Positions 1 through 12,328 of a stretch of 64,000 nt of DNA are shown here, piece by piece; position 1 is the stretch's first letter; every line of letters starts with the position of its first letter. The stretch is from Halocaridina rubra. Lineage: Eukaryota; Arthropoda; Malacostraca; Decapoda; Atyidae. The stretch lies in the NCBI GenBank assembly GCA_037179515.1, contig JAXCGZ010021131.1, forward strand, positions 1-64,000, in the 5' to 3' direction. A program made the position numbers and the translations under genes. The notes beneath the pieces are model-generated. The model was not told where the DNA came from, did no database searches, and was given only the letters and a program-made list of their open reading frames with translations.

Positions 1-45
1 AAGATTTCTATGATAATTGGGAGAATTTATATAATAGAGCCAATG

Positions 46-239
46 AGTTCCCCGGATAGCGCAGGTGGTAGTGCGCACAACTTTGATTCGTTAGGTCGTC
101 GGTTCGAGACCCGCCAAGGTCTGAGGTTAAAAAGGTCATTCACTCAGGGTAACGGCCGTACTTGCCAAAACCAAGTTCTTTCGGAAAGGAGACCCCTCCC
201 AGCCCTTTATAGAAAAAGGAGTTCGTGACGTAAAACATG
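46..239 (+). mobile_element. SINE-A copy, old and diverged
   Basis: This is a diverged copy of the window's commonest tRNA-derived SINE. The head has an A-box-like stretch (GGTGGTAGTGCGC) and a B box (GGTTCGAGACC). The shared body follows, with CACTCAGGGTAACG, a CCCAGCCC block and the end GTCCGTGACGTAAAAC (here GTTCGTGACGTAAAAC). No target-site duplication is visible, so it is probably old. An open frame crosses it but is not coding. Confidence 0.8.
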
Positions 240-532
240 GTCAGTTAGGGAGTTTAATAGATTATAAAATAAACAATAACTGATTGTTAGATAGAAAGAT
301 CTAGAATATTCTAGATGAAGAGAAGAACGAAAGAGCAATAACACTATGAAGCTGCGGGTAGACGAGGCTGGAGAACAAAATTATGTAATAATTCTTCCCT
401 GATGGCAAGTTGTACATATGTATCTTAGTAGACAGGCAATTACATATATCTCTTGTATTGGAAAATGTGTAATATTACGAAGGATTTCGGCCTTACTTTT
501 GGATAAAGCTTTTCTATAGCTTGGCGTTCTTA
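240..532. other. Unassigned AT-rich DNA
   Basis: I see no coding frame, RNA gene or repeat family shared with the rest of the window here. Confidence 0.5.
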
Positions 533-742
<210 letters not shown>

Positions 743-867
743 TTTTATTATTATTTGAAGGGATATTTTTAAAGAAATATTCTATGGCATTTTCATCTTA
801 TTATTACCTTCCATTATTGTTCAATTTAAATAGACTTTATACTATGCATCAGCCCAATGCATCCATT

Positions 868-1026
868 TTGTGTGTCAAATTAGCCCCCCTTCGAATGGGG
901 GTGAACACAGACATATTGAGGATTGGGGATTAAGGTTGGATCCCCTTCCTAACGCTCCCAGGTGAGCTCGAACCGTATTTAGTCGATCCCCCGACTCGCT
1001 TCCTCTACCACTGAGGTACAACTCCC
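868..1026 (-). mobile_element. SINE-C copy (tRNA-derived)
   Basis: Read on the minus strand this begins with a tRNA-like head. The A box is TACCTCAGTGGTAGAGGA and the B box is CGGTTCGAGCTC. The shared body with GGAAGGGGATCCAACC and a TGTGTTCACCCCC tail follows. The same body occurs at 16961-17105, 45390-45490 and 60050-60165. Confidence 0.75.
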
Positions 1027-1104
1027 CTCAGTGGGACACTCTTCAAGACAGCCTCAATGAGGCACCTTTCAAGAGAGCCTCAATGAGGCACCCTTCAAGA
1101 GAGC
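1027..1104. repeat. Three tandem copies of a 26 bp unit
   Basis: Units begin at 1027, 1053 and 1079, each starting CTCAATGAGG or CTCAGTGGGA and ending CAAGAGAGC or CAAGACAGC. The array sits directly on the 5' side of the SINE-C head. Confidence 0.85.
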
Positions 1105-1154
1105 CAAAATTAGTGCCATTTTCCTGAATCGAGAAGACAGGATGAATCGCCCCC

Positions 1155-1290
1155 GTCCAATCCAAATCATGCATCGATATCCAAACACTACACAATTCCA
1201 GTCAGTTCCAGTCTATTATCCAGTCCAATCCAAATCATGCGTCGATACCCAGATACTACACAAATCCAGTCAATTCCAGTCTATTATCCA
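1155..1290. repeat. Two tandem copies of a 68 bp unit
   Basis: Copies start at 1155 and 1223 with GTCCAATCCAAATCATGC. They differ at a handful of sites. No coding content is visible. Confidence 0.85.
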
Positions 1291-1369
1291 GTTCTCTCAT
1301 TGATTGTTGGACCTATAGGCCTGGAGAAAACTGTAATTGGGCTTGCGTTTATGCACCTGTTTGCTCTGC

Positions 1370-1535
1370 ACTGCCTGTGAATTCCCGATGCCTCGATCAA
1401 TCATTCCTCTTTCATATTAAACCTAGTTTCTAGCTTTATGTTTAACTTCATGCTCCAGCAGTGCCTGTAAATTGCGATGTCTACTTCAGTCATTCCTCTC
1501 TCATTTTAAACCTGGTCTCTAGTTTCATATACTTG
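1370..1535. repeat. Diverged tandem duplication, period about 90 bp
   Basis: TGCCTGTGAATT at about 1372 recurs as TGCCTGTAAATT at about 1462. Both copies continue with CATTCCTCT and TTAAACCT blocks. This is an old local duplication. Confidence 0.65.
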
Positions 1536-1983
1536 TTCTTAGATCAGTCTGTTTATTACGCCTTTTAGTCATTACTGGTGGATAGTTTAGCTTTTCTCTT
1601 TGCCAGAATAACCAGTTTTTTTTTTTTTATTAAATAGTTAATTTGGATGTTGAAAGAACTAACTAATTTAGGGGGGTGCATGGTGGTAAAAAGGCTGAGA
1701 ACAGCCGGTCTGTACTTCTCTACATTCTGAAATCTTATAATTTAGGTTTAGTCGTGAGTTCAGTTTTCGGGCATGACACTCTTTGACCTTATAACAATAT
1801 CATTTTCCTTCCCAGCAGAGACTAGTACGCATGTATAATTCAGTTATATCATGGTTTGCAGTACGGCTATTTTCCTATTGTTTGTGCTGGGATTTTCTGT
1901 TTTATTGCCTCTCGTCTAAGACATGCAGTACTGTATATATTAATTTAATTTTATCGCCTCTTCTGTTCTGTGTTCTAATTAGC
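1536..1983. other. Unassigned DNA
   Basis: A short poly-T run lies near 1617. I see no gene, no convincing exon and no family shared elsewhere in the window. Confidence 0.5.
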
Positions 1984-2339
<356 letters not shown>

Positions 2340-2458
2340 GGGATATTAGGTCTAAAGAAGTCAGCTGTTTAATATTCAAAAATCCCTAAATAATGTATAA
2401 TTAGTGATGAAGTAATTATCCTTCCTGCTGTATCGCCTTCTTACTGACTTTTTTAAAA

Positions 2459-2530
2459 ATGTGACACCAGGACGGACTGAGAAAATTGCCCACATCGGGC
2501 CTGGACACCAAGAAGACATTAAAAAAAAAT
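2459..2530 (-). mobile_element. Isolated SINE-B/LINE-B 3' tail
   Basis: The reverse complement carries the shared tail: a GCCCGATG-type block followed by GTCCTGGTGTCAC. Only the last part of the element is present. Confidence 0.6.
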
Positions 2531-3059
2531 GGCAGTTTAAGAAAAAGTCAGAACTATAAAAACAATGGGCTGAAGTGTAGTCTATACCATCACCCTTCCT
2601 CTTGATCACGAAACAAGATCAAAATTAAGGGCGCTGTCAGGAACAATCTGATCTTATCTGTTTAAAAGCTCCCCCAGGGTACACTACGTACTCCTTTTCA
2701 GTCCTCATCAACTAAATATAATTTGATGTTTTTGGTCAGTAAATCCTACGGGCCTTCCTTTGAACAAGGGCCCGTGTCAACACAAGGTTGCCTTAGATTC
2801 AACCCTATCAAGAAGATAGGTGTAAGAAGAAGCACCCTAGATCTGAGAGCTAGTAATATAAGCAGGGATGAATAAGACCTTTATAGATTTTCAATTATGA
2901 ACATGAAGAAAAGTAATGACGAAACAGAACTCCCAATTTCTTATATGTAGCTTTAGCAGTTTAAATTATTTGATTCCTCCATGACAAGTTAAAGGGTTTC
3001 CGAATTCCTAAAATGTTAGTAGAATTGAGAGGATAAACTTCATTGTTCTCGAAAAAAAA
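2531..3059. other. Unassigned DNA
   Basis: No coding exon or RNA gene can be supported. A CAAGGGCCC/GGGCC motif occurs but matches no family defined here. Confidence 0.45.
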
Positions 3060-3430
3060 AAATGGGGTTTCAGGAGAAGAAGAGAGTTACCCAGAAATTC
3101 TGTCTAGGAGGCATCAGATTTTACTAAATATTGGCTGACCACTCAGATACTCTCTGTAAATCAGAGTTAAGATTTGAAGAACGAGTGATACAAGACTAAT
3201 TTCGAGCAGCAAAGGGAGATGGTGAGGTGAAGGCAGGAGAAGCATGAAGGTTAGAATCGTCGGCAAAAGTATGGAGAAGAGAGAATGGGAATTGGAGATC
3301 ATTGATGAAGAGAAGGAACAGAGTGTGTGAAAGGACATAACCTTCTGGGTCACCACTGGTAACTGGGAATGAACTAGATGTTGCGTTGTCAACAACCATA
3401 TATGATACTGTCAAAAAGAAAATTGGATAA
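3060..3430 (-). pseudogene. LINE-B reverse transcriptase fragment
   Basis: The minus strand encodes the central palm part of a non-LTR reverse transcriptase. The visible order is SSSFPVTSGDPEG (degraded from the usual SGVPQGS), LFLLFINDL and the catalytic FADD in HTFADDSNLH. The frame then breaks, and a second frame carries LQILTLIYRE, the degraded counterpart of the SLNSDLQRVSEW-type block that follows the active site in jockey/I-like elements. It is truncated at both ends and frameshifted, so it is a dead fragment. It may belong to the same family as the C-terminal pieces at 5270-5830, but they do not overlap, so this is inferred. Confidence 0.75.
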
Positions 3431-3870
3431 AAGATAACAGAGAGAAGGGGTGGAGCTATGATCAGAAAGTTTGGCTAACAGCGCCTTGTGCTACACTCCT
3501 TCAAAATCCTTAGTATCAGTTCACATTTATGACTGATTATCTTTAGCCTATGTAGTTAAGAGATTAGTTCACTGTTTATTTTCTTACCACCCAATTTAAT
3601 CGTCTTTTGTGACACGCAGGGGAGCACGGAGGAGGTATACTTTTCTATGAGTAAACATTAAATGACTATCACCGAAAGTTGTCTAAGGTAAAAAAAATAT
3701 TTTATTTTTAATTTAGCACCAATTTATTTGCACCTTTTATGTAAAACTTAACAAAAATATATATAAATTTCATTCCAAATTAAGATCAAATTATGATATG
3801 AAATGATAACAACATGTTTTTATAATTTCTATTGTTATGAGTCGTTATAAGGTAAGCATGAAGAGTTAAA
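3431..3870. other. Unassigned AT-rich DNA
   Basis: No gene or recognisable repeat is seen between the LINE-B fragment and the following MITE. Confidence 0.5.
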
Positions 3871-3974
3871 CCTCTTTCACACGATGACACTATGGTGGCG
3901 CCACCATATGTTTACACTGATTCAAAAACTAAAACATATTGTGGCGCCACCATGGTGGCGTCGTGTGAAAGAGG
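3871..3974. mobile_element. Small foldback MITE with GGTGGCGCCACC core
   Basis: The 104 bp element starts CCTCTTTCACACGA and ends with its reverse complement. The inverted arms are about 43 bp, and each contains the self-complementary 12-mer GGTGGCGCCACC. A short spacer separates the arms. It encodes no protein, and no clear target duplication was found. Confidence 0.75.
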
Positions 3975-4199
3975 CCACAGATGTAGAGAAATTAAATTTT
4001 TACTTCCAGAAATATCAGAAGCTCTTTCGGATAGATAGATAGATAGAAAGTGAGAAAGAGAGAGAGAGAACAAGTCTTGGGCAAGCTTTGAAATGAACTG
4101 TTATTCCAGCGGCACCAAGAGAGATCACTGGGCGAGTCCTTTTGAATATTCCATGATGCCTCCAAGGTGGATACTGGAAGATCTTCTTTATAGTTGGTA

Positions 4200-4370
<171 letters not shown>

Positions 4371-4720
4371 CGCTTCCCTTATTCACTCTCATTTACTTTA
4401 TCTCCTTTCTTTTTCCTTTGTCATTCCGTGGGAAATGGGAAGCTGCTCGCGAGTTCTGGAATGAAAGAGAAAGATATGGTTAGATAAGATGGATAGGATA
4501 GATAAAATTTTTAAACTATGGATAGGTGTAGACAGGAATGAATAGATAAATGTGTCACGTGTTATCCTGCTTAGGGTTCAAAGGTACAATAGTGTAAATA
4601 CAATTAATGATGAGTTTGACTTGAATATAACTTTAATAGTAAAGCTTTCATAAGATTACTTAAAGTTGCATGAATTGAAAATATAATTTGCAAAGAAAGG
4701 AAAGGTAATTTCCATTACAT

Positions 4721-4839
4721 TAAATAACCCTGTAAGTTGTTAGGTTAGGTTAGGTCAAGTGAATTTAAATTTGGTTCTGTTTATACCTGACCTAACCTAT
4801 ATAAACCTAATCTAACCTAACAATTTACAGGGTTATTTA
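4721..4839. mobile_element. Palindromic MITE carrying TTAGG units
   Basis: The left arm TAAATAACCCTGTAAGTTGT is answered at the right end by its near reverse complement. Next to the left arm are three tandem TTAGG units, and the right half carries CCTAA-type units. A second diverged member lies at 24571-24684. Confidence 0.7.
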
Positions 4840-4892
4840 AAGAACCGGGAGCCGTTATGTTTACTTAACCCATATACTTATTATTAACACTT

Positions 4893-5085
4893 GTAGTCAC
4901 CGTGGTTCAATCGGTAGCGTCAGCGACTCTGAGGCGTCAGGTCGAGGGTTCGCGCCCCGTCACGGTCTGAGGTTAGCAAGAGCATGCACTCAGGGTAACG
5001 ATTACATCTGCCAAAACAAGTCCTTCGAAAGAAGGCAACCGTCCTAGCCCTTGGTTGAAAAGGGAGTCCGTGACATAAAACCGGA
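4893..5085 (+). mobile_element. SINE-A, complete copy with 17 bp target duplication
   Basis: The tRNA-like head has the A-box region TGGTTCAATCGGTAGCG and the B box GGGTTCGCGCC. ACCGTG near the start pairs with CACGGT as a residual acceptor stem. The body ends ACATAAAACCGG. The target duplication acttattattaacactt is at 4876-4892 and 5086-5102. The intact duplication implies a fairly recent insertion. Confidence 0.92.
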
Positions 5086-5269
5086 ACTTATTATTAACAC
5101 TTAACCTTCGCTTGATATGTAAATAGATAAAATAAAAATAATAATTTACCATTGCTCTCAAATCTTATCCAAAATAAATTGGTCGTGGCACTGCCCTCTG
5201 AGGTACGTCGTTACTGAACATCCATGAACTGTAATGAAAAAGAATAATTATAAGACTTGTTTTTACCTT

Positions 5270-5830
5270 TTTTTTATGAGTGACACCGTGACAGGCAAAA
5301 ACTACCCTCATCAATAAAGGCCGAGCACGAGAAAATACCAAGACGATGGAAAAGAACAAGGTTAAGGACAAGGCATAGATGAGGTAATATCACACAACGG
5401 AAAACGACAGACAGAAAAGACAGTTAAAGTACAGAGGACCCAGAGATATGGAGGACTAGGCCCTGAGATGACGATAGATCTGCTTTTTGAAGGATGATAG
5501 GTCATAAGAATTAGGAAAGACAGAAGGAGGAAGAGAGTTCCAGAGTCTGGAGGTAGATGGCAAGAAGCAGTCACTGCACCGACCAATCCGCGATCTACAA
5601 ATCTCCACACAGTACCTGTGAGATGAGGCCGCTTGGCGAGTTGTTACGCTGCCTCGGCAGTGTGGGAGGGATACAACTCGCCAACTCATCAGAGCAGTGA
5701 TGGAAGTAGTAGCGATAGAAAAGAGAAAGGGAAGATAGAGAGAGAGACTCCATATTAAAAGTAAGAGAAGGATCATTAATGAGTCTGACTGCCTTTGATA
5801 TAAAAAACTTTATTCTACTGTGCATATTAT
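5270..5830 (-). pseudogene. LINE-B 3' region (C-terminal RT end and 3' UTR)
   Basis: Two overlapping minus-strand frames together encode the end of a jockey/I-like non-LTR polymerase. One carries KAVRLINDPSLT and SLSLFYRYYFHHCSDELAS. The other carries CSDCFLPSTSRLWNSLPPSV and SFKKQIYRHLR. They are separated by a frameshift near 5600. The stop is followed by a 3' UTR ending in the GTGTCACTCATAAAAA tail at about 5270. It is 5'-truncated and dead. Further 3' pieces of the same family lie at 6296-6545, 23925-24035 and 34877-35140. Confidence 0.8.
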
Positions 5831-5975
5831 CTATGTGTCAACCCTTTATCCCAAGGAGCTAAGAGGAGTAATTGAGGTATGTGTTGGATCGTGGTGAATG
5901 TGTGCTTTTTGGCTCGGCCACTCCCTTACAAGGGGGAATGGGGCCATGTATATAGATAGATAAACATATTTACAA
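5829..5975 (+). mobile_element. SINE-D copy (short element with microsatellite tail)
   Basis: Shared features are CCCTTTATCCCAAGGAGCTAAG, GGCTCGGCCACTCCC, a short CCCTTACAAGGGGG hairpin and a tail running into TATATAGATAGATA. Other copies lie at 20867-20975, 29940-30060 and 32403-32595. No RNA polymerase III boxes were recognised, so the class is uncertain. Confidence 0.65.
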
Positions 5976-6295
5976 GGGGGCATTTTCCCTTTTTTATACT
6001 GCATGGATAATTTATACTTATATGAACTGGAAATACTTGACAGACACAAATGATATTTCATTCTGCACGTACTCAAAAAACCGCGTCTCATTCGCCCCAA
6101 TATTTAACTTACATCAAAACAAAAGACTCTGTCGTATTTTACATCTTGTAAAACTACAGTAAAAGTGAATGGACAACCCATTAGAAATTTAAAGATGACA
6201 TTGTTATTAGTTACCCTTATATAAGTAAAGGAATTCTGCTTTCAATATATACAGACATTGACTTATTTATATCAAATGCTTTTTATATTTTTTAT

Positions 6296-6545
6296 GAGTA
6301 ACAGGTTATAAAACTGCCCTCATTAATAAAGGCCCGGGCACGAGGAAACATTAAGACAAGGAAAAGAAAAAGGTTAAGGACAAGGCAGAGATGAGGCAAT
6401 GATATACAAAGGAAAAGGACAGACTGAATAAATAGTGAAAGTACTGAAGACCTAGAGATATCAAGGATTAGGCCCTGAGATGATGATAGATCCGCTTTTT
6501 AAAGGAAGATAGGTCATAAGAATTAGGGAAGACAGACGGAGGATT
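6296..6545 (-). mobile_element. LINE-B 3' fragment
   Basis: Over most of its length this matches the 3' UTR and last codons of the 5270-5830 copy (AGGCCCTGAGATGA, AGGTCATAAGAATTAGG, CCCGGGCACGAG blocks). It is severely 5'-truncated. Confidence 0.75.
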
Positions 6546-7183
<638 letters not shown>

Positions 7184-7344
7184 CTTTAGGAAATAATGGA
7201 AAATCATTCTCTCAGCGTGAATGAATATCGTCTATTATAAATCATTCAGAAAATCGTGCTTCTACCCTCCCCTGCTTACTGCTTATGACGTCATGCTGTT
7301 CCTATTGCGTCCAATAGTTCCCAAAATTTTGTCGGGATCTAAGT

Positions 7345-7530
7345 TGTTCCGGTTTTAAGTCACGGACTCCCTTTTCTACCAAGGGCTAGGACGGTTGCCT
7401 TCTTGCGAAGGACTTGTTTTGGGCAGATGTAATCGTTACCCTGAGTGCATGCCCTTGCTAACCTCAGACCGTGACGGGGCGCAAACCCTCGACCTGACGC
7501 CTCAGAGTCGCGGACGCTGCCGCTTGAGCC
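7345..7530 (-). mobile_element. SINE-A, complete copy with 13 bp target duplication
   Basis: The element reads on the minus strand. Its 3' end is TTCCGGTTTTAAGTCAC on the plus strand, and its head has a weak B box and the CTCAAGCGGCAGCG A-box region. The duplication tcgggatctaagt flanks it at 7332-7344 and 7531-7543. Confidence 0.92.
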
Positions 7531-7550
7531 TCGGGATCTAAGTAATAATC

Positions 7551-7697
7551 AGCAGTGAACGGTACCAAAGGCAGCGACAAGTTGCTTTATTTCTTTATGG
7601 AAATGTTTATATAGCGAATATAATAAGTTATAATCAGCAATGAACTGTACCAAAGACGAATTAGTTATTTTGTTTTTATGGGAATTTTATATTTAAA
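7551..7697. repeat. Diverged tandem duplication, about 80 bp
   Basis: AATCAGCAGTGAACGGTACC recurs as AATCAGCAATGAACTGTACC, followed in both by a TTATTT and TTTATGGGAA/TTATGGAAA block. It is local and non-coding. Confidence 0.6.
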
Positions 7698-7919
7698 ATT
7701 GGTTATTCTCATCAGTGTTATCATTGATTGAAAATTAGCCGACATAGGATATGCCAATTTGCTTGAATTTTGGAGACTTTGTTACATCTGTTGATTAATT
7801 CGTAATTATATAGGAAACCAATAGGACTGTAATTAATAGTTTTTTTTTTATTTCGGTATGAGGGCCAACTAGAGAATTACATTGACTTCATTATAAGCTA
7901 TATTAATCTCATGACATAA

Positions 7920-8121
<202 letters not shown>

Positions 8122-8130
8122 CACACTCAC

Positions 8131-8212
8131 CCAATCCGTAGACAGCTGATACCGATACATGGAAAACGGCAAACATAACAGCCATCACAGCGATAACTTT
8201 CATTGATTTCAT
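8131..8212 (-). CDS. First coding exon of a secreted peptide (signal peptide)
   Basis: The exon starts at the ATG 8212-8210 and encodes [17 protein letters not shown] followed by [10 protein letters not shown]. This is a basic start, a hydrophobic core and a small-residue SVSA segment suited to signal-peptidase cleavage. It runs into a GTGAGT splice donor (8130-8125), leaving phase 1 (82 nt). A second in-frame Met at codon 4 is an alternative start. The exon lies about 130 bp downstream of a TATA/initiator promoter. The mature peptide must be on later exons at lower coordinates, and I could not identify them. Small secreted effectors such as antimicrobial or cuticle peptides often have this arrangement, but no family can be named. 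The reading frame continues into the microsatellite only as a shadow. Confidence 0.6.
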
Positions 8213-8342
8213 GATTGGGAGCACTTTTTTAGACGATTCTCCACTGGATATACGAATACTACAGAATATTAAACACTGCTGTAGAATTACTAACAAGTGA
8301 GCTACAACTACCAAGCTTCACTCAGTGTATAAAAAATATGTA

Positions 8343-8380
8343 TACTGATAGCAAAAGCTTTCATACATCCTGTTTATATA
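8343..8380 (-). promoter_or_regulatory. TATA box and arthropod initiator
   Basis: On the minus strand TATATAAA spans 8380-8373 and a TCAGT initiator spans 8348-8344, with its A at 8346. TATAAA begins about 32 bp upstream of that A, the normal spacing. The next ATG with a signal peptide is about 135 bp downstream. Confidence 0.55.
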
Positions 8381-8382
8381 TA

Positions 8383-8938
8383 CGAGAGTCGTGTCTAGTG
8401 ACTGAGGGGGTGGGGTAGGAGTATCTGCACAAGAGGCATTTCCTGTGGGATTCCCGTAGCAACCAACCCACTTCGTCCGAAATCTTCTTTACTCTTATGT
8501 ATATCTTTACCTCTTGAATGAAATGAGACTTGAGGACTTTCCATCTAGCAAGTCATTTTTTCCTTGTATTAGTGATCTTGTTCCAGATTATTTTCCTTGA
8601 TATCATTGTATAATAGCGAGTACTTTCACTCTGTTTCTTCGAAATGATTTTCCTGTTTTCGTTTTGTTTGGAAATGTTATCTTTCTTTTACTATTATTTA
8701 TGTATTTATTAAATTATTTATATATTAATTAATTAATTTATTTATTTATTTATTTATATTTTAGCAATACTATTCAGAGTGGAAATTGCTTTCATAAGTA
8801 GGCTGTATGAATTTCTATAAATGATTACTAGTCCTAACGGTATTGTATAAAAGTTTGGTATATTTTTGTCGTCAATGGAAAAAGATACCTATACCTTCAC
8901 CACTTATAATTTTGAAACCCACTACTTAGGCCCAATTT
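8383..8938. other. Unassigned AT-rich DNA
   Basis: This is the upstream flank of the minus-strand promoter. A TTAA/TTTA-rich simple stretch lies near 8697-8760. No other gene is visible. Confidence 0.45.
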
Positions 8939-9044
8939 CTTAAACAGTGTCAACCTAGGATACCACATTGTTAGTTAGCTAGACACACACTCAGCTAACT
9001 AACAATATGGTGTCCTAGGTTCACACTGTTGAAGAAATCGGGCC
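8939..9044. mobile_element. Foldback MITE (family P), short member
   Basis: The whole 106 bp element is an imperfect palindrome. It starts GGCCCAATTTCTTAAACAGT and ends with the reverse complement (ACTGTTGAAGAAATCGGGCC). The inner arm blocks are CCTAGGATACCA and TTGTTAGTTAGCTAG. Longer members are at 24870-25044 and 49293-49513, and a remnant is at 34816-34856. Confidence 0.85.
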
Positions 9045-9528
9045 AAGGGCAAAGTTGAAAGATATCCCAAGGGCAGGTATCTAGTAAATGGTCATCTATA
9101 TACTAAAAACCAAAGGATCTGAGAATCCTTGCTTCATTTAGCTGAAACATTTTTGCCTTTATATTAGGATATGATTCAGGGATACCTGATGGAGTATATT
9201 ACTTCCCACCATTAGGACCTCTTTATCCTTTATCCTTGGCCATACACTCTCAAGAGGAACTGTTTTGATTCTTCCTCTTTGCTCAGTTCAACACTCTCGA
9301 AATATTTATTTAATTGATGATACATATTTTATACCAAATTCTACACACACAAAAAACGCCCAAACAAAACTAGGCTATATATAACAGCTGAGAGAATATA
9401 ACTTCGTTCCATTGCGCTGGATTCCATCATTGGGTAATCGTCACGCGGCTGGAAAAAAAAAAAATTCCTGGAAGAAGAAGAACCGTTCAGCCTCCTGCCC
9501 GAACGCTAGTTCTCTTGCAGGCGCAGGA
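9045..9528. other. Unassigned DNA
   Basis: I see no coding exon, RNA gene or shared repeat family. Confidence 0.45.
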
Positions 9529-9819
9529 AATTATTATTATTATTTTTTTCTCTTTGTCAAGTTCTGTTACACACTTGATGAAATTGCTGTTAATATACTC
9601 ATATCATTGTTCTCATTACAAATGGAAAAAGGTATATATATTTTTTCTCTCGATTTTCGTTAATTTCCCTTGATGACTAAGAACTCTAAATCTCTTAATC
9701 AAAGAAGGGAATCTATGTGTTATTTCCTGCTAAGGCATAAGCTATTTCATCCACACGATTGCTTGGGTTTATCACTATTTTTTAACAGCTAAACAATAGG
9801 AATAATGTTCATGGTTTGT

Positions 9820-9846
9820 GGCTTTTTTTTTTTTTTTTTTTTTTTG
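9820..9846. repeat. Poly-T tract
   Basis: A homopolymer run of about 25 T. I see no SINE body attached on either side. Confidence 0.9.
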
Positions 9847-9916
9847 CTGTGCTTGCATTTCCTTTCCTGGGAATTTCAGATTACTCTGTTATTCAGCGTA
9901 GAACGAAATTCGGGAC

Positions 9917-10347
<431 letters not shown>

Positions 10348-10421
10348 ATTAAAGTGCAGAAACACATCAATTAGTAGCTCGTACTGTTCAAAGGTCGTCC
10401 CGACATTTCACTTGAAATATG

Positions 10422-10504
10422 TTCCGGTTTTACGTCACGGACTCCCTTTTCTACCAAAGGCTACGACGGTTGCCTTCTTGCAAAGGACTTGTTTTGGCAG
10501 AGGT
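10422..10504 (-). mobile_element. SINE-A 3' fragment
   Basis: Only the 3' half is present: TTCCGGTTTTACGTCAC through TTGTTTTGGCAGA on the plus strand. The tRNA-like head is missing. Confidence 0.85.
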
Positions 10505-10730
10505 ACGATTCCTATATTAATAAAAGCTCAGTTTTTATATGTCTTATTTTTATTTATCCATTCTATTATATATTCATATATTAATATGTTTATTTATTAT
10601 TGAATTATTTATTGACTATGGCTTTTGTTTTCATGATAGTTTTACGCTTCAGTGTTATGCATTAACCAAAAAAAAAAAATTACTTCATATTTTCAGTTCT
10701 CAGTTCCATATTTATTAAGTTTGGCTTTGG

Positions 10731-10732
<2 letters not shown>
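10505..10732. other. Unassigned AT-rich DNA
   Basis: No gene or repeat family recognised. Confidence 0.45.

Positions 10733-10816
<84 letters not shown>
10733..10816. repeat. (TA)n microsatellite
   Basis: About 42 uninterrupted TA units. Confidence 0.97.
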
Positions 10817-11500
<684 letters not shown>

Positions 11501-11770
11501 CCATCTAGTTTTTATTATTTTTATATTGCTTAAGCAGTGCTCCAATATACGTAAAGAAGAAGAAGAAGAAGAAGAAGGAAACTTAATGTTGTCATAGAAA
11601 ACAACGTGTTCGCTAACGCTCATGAACTCGACCATCAGATGTAAAACCCGGGAAACTCATTAGAAGTGAGAAAAAAAAAATCATCCCTAACTTTCAGGTG
11701 TGTGCGTAGGGCCAAGTAAAGCCATACCTTTACGCAGTCTCAATGATTCTTATCCCTTATACGCAATAAG

Positions 11771-11771
<1 letters not shown>

Positions 11772-11856
<85 letters not shown>
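11772..11856. repeat. (TA)n microsatellite
   Basis: About 42 TA units, ending next to the LINE-D fragment. Confidence 0.97.
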
Positions 11857-11858
<2 letters not shown>

Positions 11859-11893
11859 TTTCCTTATTTTCCTTCCTCCCATATGTAGGCTTT

Positions 11894-12241
11894 TTAGTCT
11901 GTCAGTGCGGAGCATTTTCTTCTCCATTCCTCTCTGTCCCGGAAGATATCCTCCTCCTCCAATCTATTCAGTCTTCCCATTCTATATATTGTTAAGATTT
12001 CTTGTATTCTATCCTTCCGTCTTTTTCGTGGGCTGCCTGTGGGCCCTCTTCCGTCTGGTGTCCATTTGAAAGCTAGTTTTGGAATCTTTGCCTCCTCCAT
12101 TCTCTGCACTTGTCCCAGCCACCTCAACTTAGCTTGCTCAATTTTTGTTTCCAATGATACCACTCCTTGTCTTCTTCTAAGTTCTACATTCCTTATTCTT
12201 TCCAATCGTGTTTTACCTAGTAAAAGTCTGATAGGTTTCAT
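11894..12241 (-). pseudogene. LINE-D (RTE-like) C-terminal fragment
   Basis: An open frame of 115 codons encodes the tail typical of RTE/BovB-like polymerases. It has a basic RLERIRNVELRRRQG start and the AKLRWLGQVQRMEEAKIPK block, followed by a PDGRGPTGSPRKRRKDRIQE stretch. In complete elements this follows the reverse transcriptase domain. No reverse transcriptase motifs remain, so it is a 5'-truncated remnant. (TA)n tracts lie on both sides (11772-11856 and 12259-12325), so the true borders are uncertain. Confidence 0.75.
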
Positions 12242-12256
12242 TTCTGCAGCTACTAA

Positions 12257-12258
<2 letters not shown>

Positions 12259-12325
<67 letters not shown>
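12259..12325. repeat. (TA)n microsatellite
   Basis: About 33 TA units abutting the first unit of the tRNA-like tandem array. Confidence 0.97.

Positions 12326-12328
<3 letters not shown>

Noticed and set aside
10..228. 72-codon open frame at the window start
   Set aside because: It lies wholly inside a diverged SINE-A copy with Pol III boxes.
4893..4972. Genuine tRNA genes at the SINE-A, SINE-C and array heads
   Set aside because: Heads have A and B boxes, but the cloverleaf stems are incomplete. The sequence continues into shared SINE bodies with target duplications.
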